A stretch of 15,750 nucleotides of DNA, taken from Caldilinea sp. GTDB taxonomy: Bacteria > Chloroflexota > Anaerolineae > Caldilineales > Caldilineaceae. The DNA is taken from assembly GCA_026389955.1 (NCBI GenBank), contig JAPLGY010000082.1, forward strand, positions 1 to 15,750, written 5' to 3'. Below are positions 1-5,866 of the stretch, in pieces; the stretch's first letter is position 1, and every line of letters begins with the position of its first letter. Made by a program: the position numbers and the translations under genes. Below the pieces are notes generated by a model. That model made no database searches. It saw only the letters and a program-made list of their open reading frames with translations, and was not told the DNA's origin.

Positions 1-798
1 CGCCTTTTTGTGCTCGGGCATCCGCGCATAGCGCACAGTTTGCAAGCGTTCGGCTGCCTGGCCGTACAAAGTAACCGTGCCACAGCCGACTTCCTTGTAA
101 CCGGTCGGCCCGCTGGCGTGTTTGCCGGGTAGCGTGGCTTGCTCGCGTTTGTCAGCACCCCGAATGGGTGCCGTGACCCCATCCACCGAGAGCGCCAGCA
201 CCTGGGCCGCCGCAGGCACCGTCTCGGTTGCGCGCAACTACGCTTCCCACGTCACACGCTGCTCCTCCCAGTGGGGCAAGAGCACTTTGGGCAGCCGATC
301 CAGGCTGCTGCGCGAAGGCTGCATGTTGCCGAGCTCGCCAAACAGGGCTTCGCTTTCACCCGGGGTCAAATCCGCCATTGCATAGGCGCCCTGCTGCGCC
401 GCCCGCGGCGTGAAATAGCCAGCCACGATCCCGCTGCGCAATTCCAGCGAACGGATGCTTTTGCCTTTGGCGGCGACTGGCTCGTACAAATACCGTTCCA
501 CCGTCACACAACCCGCAGCCGTCAGATAGCTTTCTGGCAAACGGACACCGCGCCGATACGCCTTACCAGCCACTTCGATTTCCTGCACCGTGACATCGTA
601 CCGGCTCAATTCTTCGCCGACCAATTCGCTCTCTAGCGCCATCACCAGCGTATGCAGCTCTTGCTCAAAGCGCTCAAATGCAGGTACATCCGTCATTTCA
701 CCCTGTGCCGCCCATTGCTTGCGTTTCGCTTGGACAAATGTCGCCAATCGCTGGACGGCTGGATTTTGCAAAAAGCTCTCTGTGTGGCAATGTTCCAA
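1..798 (-). pseudogene. ISKra4-family-like transposase, amber-interrupted, runs off left edge
   Basis: The reading frame starts with TTG at 798 (an in-frame ATG at residue 35, MTDVPAFERF, is an alternative start) and runs 186 codons to a TAG at 238-240. The same frame then stays open to position 1 and keeps family-like sequence, including LALSVDGV, where the Asp is the expected first catalytic residue of a DDE transposase. The stretch SGIVAGYFTPRAAQQGAY and the phrase LGNMQPSRSSLDRLPK resemble ISKra4-family transposases as I remember them. The interrupted frame is best read as one gene killed by a point nonsense mutation, probably from TGG or CAG. The rest of the DDE domain lies outside the window. 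The element entered the second integron cassette; its end lies somewhere near 800-840, but I could not define its terminal inverted repeat. The family name comes from recalled similarity, not from a search. Confidence 0.75.
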
Positions 799-800
799 AG

Positions 801-899
801 TTAGTGTGCTATAGATAGGTTATCCTGAAACCTTGCCAATATGGTAGAAACAATGTGCGCTCCTGTTCCCCCCAAGCCGATAATCAATGTCGGTTGCAT
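801..899 (-). pseudogene. 5' fragment of a tubulin-like (GxGGTG) protein gene, cut by an IS
   Basis: This short frame begins with ATG at 897-899, preceded by a strong ribosome-binding site (AAAGGAG, 6 nt before the ATG). It reads MQPTLIIGLGGTGAHIVSTI, continues LARFQDN, and then hits TAA at 801-803. A leading beta strand followed by GLGGTG (residues 8-13) is typical of the N-terminus of bacterial tubulin-like proteins of the Tubulin_2 type, where GGTG is part of the nucleotide-binding signature. A Rossmann-type nucleotide-binding protein is the alternative. The last few residues before the stop probably come from the inserted ISKra4-like element, so the gene lost all but its first ~25 codons. 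It sits just downstream of the R' box of an attC site, so it would be the first gene of the next integron cassette. The strong start region argues that it was a real gene before the insertion. Confidence 0.55.
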
Positions 900-946
900 T
901 GGTTACTCCTTTCTTATCACCTGTCCCGCTGGACTTGCGCGAAGCG

Positions 947-1056
947 GGCTAACATTTGCTTAACCTGCGAGGCGTACATTGGCGCAAAACTTGCTGAGCG
1001 AAGCGAGTAGCAAGTTTTGTGACAATAGCCGAGTCAGGTTGAAGCAGTTGTTCGGT
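947..1056 (-). other. attC: attC recombination site of an integron gene cassette
   Basis: Read on the minus strand, the order is R'' ACCGAAC (1056-1050), L'' GCTTCAACCTG (1045-1035), a central stem, L' CAGGTTAAGC (967-958) and R' GTTAGCC (953-947). L'' and L' pair except for one extra C at 1041. This matches the extrahelical base that directs strand choice in known attC sites, which also have TTCAA..C against G..TTAA. The core is a perfect 11-bp stem (985-995 with 1009-1019) closed by a 13-nt loop. Between them is an internal loop (968-977 against 1027-1034). R' differs from the GTTRRRY consensus by one base. R'' does not pair fully with this R' but is exactly complementary to the GTTCGGT at the attI junction (1453-1447), as expected because R' of an inserted cassette belongs to the next cassette. 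It overlaps the 3' end of the cassette gene. Confidence 0.87.
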
Positions 1057-1416
1057 GCTATTATCTTTTTCTGCCCATTCCATAAAAGTCAAATATGCTT
1101 TATCGACTTCATCTCCACTTAAAACTATGTAATTAAATAATTGAGGAATATGCCATCTAAGTTCTTGTTGTCTAAATTTGTTTAAGTTTTCTAAGAGAAA
1201 TTGCTTAAATGGAGCAACCGAGTGAGGATTAATTTCAGCATATTTCATTGCTACATAACTAGATCTCATTACTACTACTGGATCTTCATCAAAAAACAAA
1301 GAATAAATCTCATTTAATCTTTCACCTGAACGTTCTAATTCATTAATTACATCTTGAGAATCTCCTACAGATGTACGATTGCCACCTAGTAGCCTATCTC
1401 TGAATATTAATGACAT
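949..1416 (-). CDS. AT-rich cassette gene, small helical (HEAT-like) protein
   Basis: The start is set by a near-perfect Shine-Dalgarno (AAGGAGG, 6 nt before ATG at 1414-1416), so the upstream 54 codons of the longer open frame are not used. The 155-residue product has no signal peptide, membrane segment or cysteine motif. Residues ~25-115 look like repeated amphipathic helix pairs. Segments such as DPVVVMRSSYVAMKYAEINP and QQELRWHIPQL resemble small HEAT-repeat proteins I recall from other bacteria, which suggests a protein-binding scaffold rather than an enzyme. The last ~35 codons lie inside the attC site, and the TAG stop falls within its R' box. The C-terminus is therefore partly dictated by the recombination site (ending TPRRLSKC). 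Low GC relative to neighbours fits horizontal acquisition. The gene is the only apparently intact coding sequence in the island apart from the DDE transposase. The function is unknown. Confidence 0.72.
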   Translation of the reverse strand: MSLIFRDRLLGGNRTSVGDSQDVINELERSGERLNEIYSLFFDEDPVVVMRSSYVAMKYAEINPHSVAPFKQFLLENLNKFRQQELRWHIPQLFNYIVLSGDEVDKAYLTFMEWAEKDNSTEQLLQPDSAIVTKLATRFAQQVLRQCTPRRLSKC

Positions 1417-1452
1417 TATTTTCCTCCTTTTGCGCCGAAGGCGTCCACCGAA
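953..1452 (-). mobile_element. Integron gene cassette (500 nt), inserted at attI
   Basis: The borders follow from the G^TTRRRY cutting rule of integron integrases. The leading end is TTCGGT at 1452-1447, directly after the G at 1453. The trailing end is the G at 953 of the attC R' box. Excision between these points gives a 500-nt circle whose attC would have R'' ACCGAAC pairing perfectly with R' GTTCGGT. The cassette carries one gene, transcribed away from the integrase, which is the normal orientation. Its base composition is clearly more AT-rich than the surrounding chromosome, as is common for captured cassettes. A second cassette should begin at 952 (TTAGCC on the minus strand); its own R'' would be expected to read GGCTAAC or close to it, but is not in this window because of the IS insertion. 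Confidence 0.82.
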
Positions 1453-1626
1453 CTTGTCATTATCGAGCAAATGACTGATGAATTCCCCCCAAAAAGATAA
1501 TATCATGCAAATCGGAGAATATGATCCGCTAATTGACCAGTTGACCAGTTGATCAGCGAATCGGCAAACTATGCACAACCGTCATCTCGAGCATGTCATC
1601 ATAACCCGCCAATCTGGAGTCACATC
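1453..1626 (-). promoter_or_regulatory. attI: attI site and integron leader region between intI and cassette 1
   Basis: On the minus strand the junction reads TGACAAG^TTCGGT, close to the ACAAAG^TTRRRY pattern of known attI sites. It lies 174 bp upstream of the ATG of the divergent integrase, the expected place for attI. The same region is present, diverged, before the second integrase copy at 4284-4428: both contain ATATCATGCAAATCGGA. Within it lie three tandem copies of TTGACCAG (1533-1540, 1541-1548, and 1549-1556 with one mismatch); repeated sites near attI can bind the integrase, but this role is not shown here. A cassette promoter would be expected on the minus strand. TATTAT at 1503-1498 could be a -10 box, but I see no convincing -35 element. 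Confidence 0.7.
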
Positions 1627-2442
1627 ATGGCAGACAAACCGAAAAAACTACTTGACCAGGTGCGCGACAAACTGCGCTCACCCATTTGGCGGTTGAGGGC
1701 AACGTGGCGCCTTCCACGCAGAATCAGGCACTGCACGCGCTGCTGCTCCTCTATCGGGATGTGCTGGAGCAGCCGATTGCAGGCAATGTCGAGGCGCTGC
1801 GCGCGCGTGAACGGCGGCGACTGCCGACTATTCTGACAGTGGAGGAGACGCAGCGCGTGCTCAACCATCTGGAGGGCGTCTACCATCTAATCGGATTGCT
1901 GCTTTATGGCAGCGGGCTGCGCGTGCACGAGTGCCTGTCGCTACGTGTCAAGGACATTGACTTTGCGCGGCGGGAGATCATCGTGCGCAGCGGCAAGGGT
2001 GATAAGGATCGGGTGACAATGCTGCCGGAGAAGGCGATCCCCGAACTGGAGGCGCATCTGGCGCAGGTGCGAGCGCAGCACGAGCGTGACCTGGGGCGCG
2101 GCTACGGCATGACGCCTTTGCCCGATGCCCTGGCGCGCAAATACCCGAATTCGCCGCGCGAATGGGCCTGGCAATTTGTCTTTCCGTCCGCCTCGCTCTC
2201 CAAAGACCCGCGCAGCGACGACGGCATCCTCTATCGCTGTCACCTGGCGCCAAGCTGGCGTCAGCAAGCCCGTCAGTCCCCACACCTTTCGCCACTGCTT
2301 CGCCACCCACCTCCTTGAAGCCGGCTACGACATCCGCACTGTGCAGGAGTTGCTCGGCCATAAGGATGTTAAGACCACGCAGATCTACACCCACGTTCTC
2401 AACCGCGGCCCGCGCGCCGTGCGCAGCCCGCTCGACCGCTGA
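1627..2442 (+). pseudogene. intI: Integron integrase (IntI-type tyrosine recombinase), copy 1, frameshifted
   Basis: The gene starts [17 protein letters not shown] and then jumps straight to THLAVEGN in another frame. Compared with copy 2, 118 nt (4483-4600 equivalent) are missing, which removes part of the core-binding domain and shifts the frame. The middle frame (about 1678-2260) is well kept and contains box I ([19 protein letters not shown], Arg nucleophile-activating) and the extra helix region [19 protein letters not shown] followed by [11 protein letters not shown], which is the additional domain diagnostic of integron integrases. After LYRCHLAP a second short deletion shifts the frame again. 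The last part (to 2442) has [10 protein letters not shown] (box II His/Arg), LGHKDV and the catalytic Tyr in TQIYTHV. All catalytic residues exist but in three different frames, so no active enzyme is made. It is divergent from the cassettes, as in class-type integrons. Confidence 0.88.
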
Positions 2443-2560
2443 AAACAGAGGGTGTCAGCCCTCACCGCGCCGTCGCCCTCCTTCGACCCTCACCCCATCG
2501 AGCGCCTACACCCCCAATCGCTCAATCCGCCGATCACCGGCCTGATTCTATATCAATCGT

Positions 2561-2833
2561 TCAGGACACATCCGCTGCTGCGCCACGGCGTGCTTTGATC
2601 TCCCGCAACAGCTCGTCCAGAGACTTGCCGCCAAGCAGTGCCTCGCGCTCCGCCGCATAGTCCCCATAACCGCCGGTGAACTGCCGCAGAAAGCGCACGG
2701 TCTCCACGACACCGAGTTCACGGTAGAGAATACGGATGGCATCCTGTGGCAGTGCAGGCTTGAGACCGACACGAAGTGTTGCTCGATCCAGGTCGGCCTG
2801 TGTAACTTCGGGATAGTCGTCCAACTCATCCAA
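2561..2833 (-). pseudogene. 5'-truncated small antitoxin-like gene beside an IS end
   Basis: The frame begins with TTG at 2833 and gives about 90 residues, but it has no visible ribosome-binding site. It is open upstream only as far as a stop inside the adjacent IS end, so the original 5' end was probably removed by the IS at 2847. The N-terminus (LDELDDYPEVTQADLDRA) looks like the leader of small antitoxin-type proteins. The C-terminal part (LYRELGVVETVRFLRQF, GDYAAEREALL, SLDELLREIKARRG) resembles a second kind of small protein found in many bacteria. It may therefore be a fusion of two small genes at a deletion joint, or one family I do not know. It lies on the minus strand, the side and direction expected of a cassette for the second integrase copy, but I find no attC at 2443-2560. 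The function is not assigned. Confidence 0.45.
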
Positions 2834-2846
2834 GATTTCGGAAGAA

Positions 2847-4283
2847 CTTTAGTTTCCGGTAAAAGTTGCACAACAGCAAAAAGAAAATGACAAACGGCGA
2901 TTGACAGTCCACAATGTGGTTGACACAAAAACCATAGGAAGGAGTGGAGCATGTCAACCGCCGTAGAACTTACTGTACAAGCAATCAGTGCTGTTGTGCA
3001 AACGGTGCCCATCGGAACAAACCTGGCGTTGGTGCACATCCTGTGGGTAATGATGAGCGGAGCATTCTTGCCGGGTCGCGGTGCGTTCTTTACGGCATTC
3101 GATGCCAAAGGATTCGACAAGCAGGTTGTGAGGCGAAGTTGGGCGGCGTTGCGTCATGGTGCATGGACGAGTAACGAACTGCTGGACAATTGGCAGATTT
3201 ACGTGGCAAGCGAGAATCACTGGCGTGTGCGACGGCATGAAAGATACCAGGCCGTGAGTGTGGATATGACTGGTTTCTGGCGCCCGCACCTCAAAGGATG
3301 GGCTGGGAAACATTTCCATAGCCTGGCGCAAAGAGCGTTGCCAGCGGTTGTCTTTGGGGTGATAGTGGTCGCTGGCGAGGTGAAGAGCAAACGGATACCT
3401 CTGCTGCGCCGGATTGTACGCTGTGAACCCAGAGTGGAGAAGGTTGATTTTCGAAGGCAACTGCTGAAAGAAGCGAAAGCACATCTGCTGCCTGATCAGG
3501 TTCTGGTCATTGATGCCGAGTTTGAGATATCCGAACTGCACGAAGGCGAGATCGAACGATTTGTTGTGCGTATGGCCGCCAACAGCACCGCACGGCGGAA
3601 TCAGTTGCCGGTCTACAAGGGCAAAGGATGCAAGCCCAAATACGGTGAAATCGTGCGACCGCTCTTGCGAAAATTCAAAGGCAAGAAGATTGCTGCTTCA
3701 CAACCCGACCATGAATCCAAGTTCACCCATGACGGACGCGAAATTGTGGTTCACGCCTGGCATCATCTGGTGCTGGCACAGACATACGTCTCAGCAGATG
3801 CGGCAACCTTTTCCATTTACGCCTACCATGATCCGCTCTACAAACAGGCGCTGGTTCTCGCCACGGACCTGGGCAAGATCAAGGTGGAGACGCCCTATCA
3901 TATCTACCGAGACCGCTGGCCAGTGGAACAACCTCCGCTGGCGGCCAAACAGATGATCGGTCTTCATCGCCAATTCGTCTTTGCCAGTGACTCCTGTTTC
4001 CGTCTGCCTGAACTGAGCCTCATCGCCGGCGCTATTCTGACTTATGCTGCTGCTGTTATGCCGCCAGTCCCTTCAGGTTTCTGGGATCGCACTCCCCAGG
4101 CAACGCCAGGACGCTTGCGGCGGCTCCTGGACAGGGCTGATTTTCCAACTTTCTTGTTCGATGACCCGCAAATTCGAAAAAAGGACTCGGTTACGGCCCA
4201 CTTACCCAAGGGGATCGAGGTGCATCGCCGTCTCAGACGGGCTGCTTGACCCATTTTTACCGGAAAGTAAAGGGAAACTAAAG
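2847..4283 (+). mobile_element. Insertion sequence with DDE transposase, 1437 bp
   Basis: The left end reads CTTTAGTTTCC then GGTAAAA (2847-2864). The reverse complement of the right end reads CTTTAGTTTCC, then CTTTACTTTCC, then GGTAAAA (4283 down to 4255). The ends are therefore inverted repeats, but the right one carries an extra 11-bp near-duplicate of the tip. One transposase gene fills the interior. I see no target-site duplication: the left flank is CGGAAGAA and the right flank ATGAATGAA. The element sits directly against the attI-like region of the second integrase copy and against the truncated gene on its left. The missing duplication plus the lost flanks suggest that a deletion followed insertion. 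Confidence 0.75.
2951..4249 (+). CDS. DDE transposase (IS4-like)
   Basis: The 432-residue protein starts at ATG 2951 with GGAAGGAG a few bases upstream. The pattern fits a retroviral-type DDE transposase of the IS4-like group. The first Asp lies in AVSVDMTGFWRP (around residue 105). The second lies in VLVIDAEFEIS (around residue 190). The Glu region is YRDRWPVEQPPLAAKQ (around residue 325), which fits the Y-(2)R-(3)E-(6)K signature of IS4-type enzymes. The frame is complete with no internal stop, so the transposase may still be made. It is the only intact transposase in the island. The exact family is unclear; IS4 is the nearest fit from the signature. Confidence 0.8.
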   Translation: MSTAVELTVQAISAVVQTVPIGTNLALVHILWVMMSGAFLPGRGAFFTAFDAKGFDKQVVRRSWAALRHGAWTSNELLDNWQIYVASENHWRVRRHERYQAVSVDMTGFWRPHLKGWAGKHFHSLAQRALPAVVFGVIVVAGEVKSKRIPLLRRIVRCEPRVEKVDFRRQLLKEAKAHLLPDQVLVIDAEFEISELHEGEIERFVVRMAANSTARRNQLPVYKGKGCKPKYGEIVRPLLRKFKGKKIAASQPDHESKFTHDGREIVVHAWHHLVLAQTYVSADAATFSIYAYHDPLYKQALVLATDLGKIKVETPYHIYRDRWPVEQPPLAAKQMIGLHRQFVFASDSCFRLPELSLIAGAILTYAAAVMPPVPSGFWDRTPQATPGRLRRLLDRADFPTFLFDDPQIRKKDSVTAHLPKGIEVHRRLRRAA

Positions 4284-4428
4284 ATGAATGAATTTTCTTC
4301 GAAAGAAGCATATCATGCAAATCGGAAGATACGATCTGCCAAATGATCGATCAAAAGGTCAATCAGTGAAATATGCACCAAATTGGCCTGGTATATTTCA
4401 TCATTACCTGCAATGTCGGAGTCGAATC
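4284..4428 (+). promoter_or_regulatory. attI-like leader of the second integron integrase copy
   Basis: This 145-bp stretch aligns with the 1479-1626 leader of copy 1, sharing ATATCATGCAAATCGGA and similar spacing to the integrase ATG. The IS end at 4283 cuts it about 25 bp short of where the crossover G^TTRRRY would be, so the actual recombination point and any first cassette are missing. The three TTGACCAG repeats of copy 1 are not present here. The divergence between the two leaders argues for an old duplication or two related integrons rather than a recent tandem copy. Confidence 0.55.
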
Positions 4429-4641
4429 ATGGCTGACAAACCGAAAAAATTGCTCGATCGGGTGCGTGACAAACTGCGTCTGAAGAACGACAGCTACGCC
4501 ACCGAGAAGACATATGTCGGTTGGATCAGGCGCTATATCCTCTTTCATCAGAAGCGCCATCCCGCTAAAATGGGCAAGTTGGAGATCGAGGCCTTTCTTA
4601 CCCATTTGGCGGTCGACGGTAACGGAGTAGAATTCATTTAA
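4429..4641 (+). pseudogene. intI: Integron integrase copy 2, 5' fragment, split by IS607 element
   Basis: ATG at 4429 opens [20 protein letters not shown], then YATEKTYVGWIRRYILFHQK, and then HPAKMGKLEIEAFLTHLAVD. This is the intact N-terminal core-binding domain of an IntI-type tyrosine recombinase, including the part missing from copy 1. Integrase sequence stops at GGTAACGG (4618-4625); the few residues after it (to the stop at 4641) come from the inserted element. The matching continuation, AACGG followed by CCACTCAGAATCAAGCATTG, reappears at 5579. There is no catalytic domain, so the fragment is inactive. Confidence 0.85.
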
Positions 4642-4685
4642 ATAATTTGTCAACATGTGTAGCCATATATGTCATCATAGTCCTT

Positions 4686-5087
4686 ATGAAGCTGAGCGCA
4701 TACGCCGAGAAACTGGGGATCAGCTACAAGACCGCATGGCGCTGGTGGAAAGAGGGAAAGCTCGACGCCTATCAGATGGAAACAGGCACCGTCATCGTGC
4801 ATGAGCCGATCGATGGACCTGCCGGCATCGCCCTCTACGCCAGGGTGTCGAGCGCCGACCAGAAAGACGACCTGGTGCGACAGCTTGAGCGCTTGCAGAC
4901 TTACGCCATTGCCAAAGGCGATACGGTGAGCAGGATCGTGACGGAGGTGGCGTCCGGGCTGAATGAAAGCAGGCCGAAACTGACCGCCCTGCTCAGGGAT
5001 GGCTCGATGTCCGCCAGACTGTACGGGCTATGCGGTCAGCAAGTGTGCGTTTCAGGAAGCGCTGCGCAATCTCCAGGCTGGGGTTGA
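4686..5087 (+). pseudogene. tnpA: IS607 TnpA serine recombinase, C-terminally truncated
   Basis: ATG at 4686 gives MKLSAYAEKLGISYKTAWRW, a MerR-like helix-turn-helix at the N-terminus that binds the IS ends. It is followed by the serine-resolvase catalytic start GIALYARVSSADQ, with the catalytic Ser at about residue 55. The Arg-rich helix region QLERLQTYAIAKGD and the motif VTEVASGLNESRPKLTALL are also present. After about residue 105 the sequence leaves the family, and the remaining codons belong to other frames of tnpB sequence. The second catalytic-domain half (usually DRLTRFG and beyond) is missing, so the recombinase should be inactive. Residues ~1-105 match well; a full protein would be around 200 residues. 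Confidence 0.82.
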
Positions 5088-5546
5088 CAACTGGTTGACA
5101 ACTGTCACGTCCGCAAAAAGGGGGAACGCAAGGGGCTGCGGATGGAATTTCCCAAGCGCAAGACCCGCAAGCACGGACTGGGCGCTTGCCGCTGAACCAT
5201 CAAGGTGTTGGATGGATGCATCCAGTTGCCGCGCATCGGCGTCGTGCGTCTGAAGGAGCATGATTGTCTCCCCACCGACAAGCGCATCACGCAAGCGACG
5301 ATCCGTGAGCGCGCCGGACGTTGGTTCGTGTCAGTGCTGGTGGAAGAAGAAGCGCCGACTGGGGACATACCCTCGGTAGCGACCGAGGTAGCGACCGAGA
5401 CAGTAAGCAACAAGGCAACCAGCGATGTGCTGGGCGGCAATGTGCTGGGCGGCGATGTAGGCATCAAGACGCTTGCCACCTGTTCAGATGGAACTTGCTG
5501 CGCAAATCCAAAAGCGTTGGCTGCGAAAATCAAGTTTACAGAGAGA
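5020..5546 (+). pseudogene. tnpB: IS607 TnpB (RuvC-like RNA-guided nuclease) remnant
   Basis: Three frames together give a TnpB middle section. AVSKCAFQEALRNLQAGVDN is in one frame. KKGERKG, RMEFPKRKTRKHGLGACR and then a TGA (5193) are in the next. IKVLDGCIQLPRIGVVRLKE through RAGRWFVSVLVEEE follows, ending with GGDVGIKTLATCSDG, the RuvC-I region with its catalytic Asp. The first frame break is explained exactly by an 11-bp tandem duplication GGTTGACAACT (5082-5092, 5093-5103). Removing one copy restores the frame into VDNCHVRKKGERKG. Between VLVEEE and the RuvC-I motif there are short tandem repeats (VATE twice, VLGG twice). The later catalytic Glu and Asp, the zinc finger and the N-terminal ~150 residues are absent, so no nuclease can result. 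Family members use an omega RNA from the IS right end. Confidence 0.75.
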
Positions 5547-5578
5547 CGTTCTCTCCGACACGCTGCCAGGTCCAAGAG

Positions 5579-5616
5579 AACGGTTACGCCACTCAGAATC
5601 AAGCATTGCACGCTGA
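5579..5616 (+). pseudogene. intI: Integron integrase copy 2, remnant right of the IS607 element
   Basis: AACGG at 5579-5583 is followed by TTACGCCACTCAGAATCAA and GCATTGCACGC. This aligns with copy 1 positions ~1699-1739 (GCGCCTTCCACGCAGAATC, AGGCACTGCACGC), encoding STQNQALHA. Beyond about 5616 similarity becomes doubtful (GTGG.CCAGCCG may echo GAGCAGCCG), and the box I and catalytic regions are gone. The segment shows that the integrase was once continuous across the IS607 insertion and was later cut off on its right by a deletion. Confidence 0.65.
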
Positions 5617-5866
5617 TGCTCCATGCGTTCTTCTGCGTGGTGGCCAGCCGTCGGTGAGCCCAAAAGTCAGATCGTGCCGGCGGCGGCGTTTGGAGGCGTT
5701 GACTTTGGGACGTGGTAGCGTCAAAGCGGAGTGAGACGCCATGACCCTGTCACCCGTCTGCTGTTGCGGAGGTTTTTGCGGCGATTCTTGGCGATTGGGG
5801 TAAAATGGAGGGAGCTGCAGCGTTTCTGCTGCAAGCCTGGCGTACACCGAAGCAGACGAGGAGTGT
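5617..5866. other. Island/chromosome border and leader of the DUF1800 gene
   Basis: No convincing gene is seen in these 250 bases. The left part may be decayed integrase sequence. The right part leads into the DUF1800 gene. TAAAAT at 5801-5806 could be a -10 box with TTGCGG at 5776-5781 as a weak -35 (19-bp spacing), but this is a poor promoter and unproven. Confidence 0.3.

Larger units (their letters stand above)
4626..5583 (+). mobile_element. IS607-family element, internally deleted, inserted in intI copy 2
   Basis: The borders come from comparison with integrase copy 1. Integrase sequence ends with AACGG at 4621-4625 and resumes with AACGG at 5579-5583, so the element is bordered by the same GG-containing core and has no target duplication, as expected of IS607 elements that recombine at GG dinucleotides. 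It carries tnpA (serine recombinase) followed by tnpB. At 958 bp it is about half the usual length for an element with both genes. A large deletion joins the middle of tnpA to the middle of tnpB, and a second deletion removes the tnpB 3' half. Near the right end CGTTCTCT (5547-5554) and AGAGAACG (5575-5582) form a perfect 8-bp hairpin. Confidence 0.8.

Noticed and set aside
800..845. Terminal inverted repeat and target duplication of the ISKra4-like element
   Set aside because: The other end is outside the window, so no repeat can be matched; the border remains approximate.
985..1019. Perfect 11-bp inverted repeat as a terminator or stand-alone REP element
   Set aside because: No T-run follows on either strand, and the stem is the central part of the larger 110-bp attC structure with correctly placed boxes.
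1533..1556. TTGACCAG repeats as a CRISPR remnant
   Set aside because: Units are directly adjacent with no spacers, only 8 bp long.
2443..2560. A second attC downstream of the truncated small gene
   Set aside because: I searched both strands by eye for R''/L''/L'/R' order and found no pairing boxes and no extra-base L'' motif.
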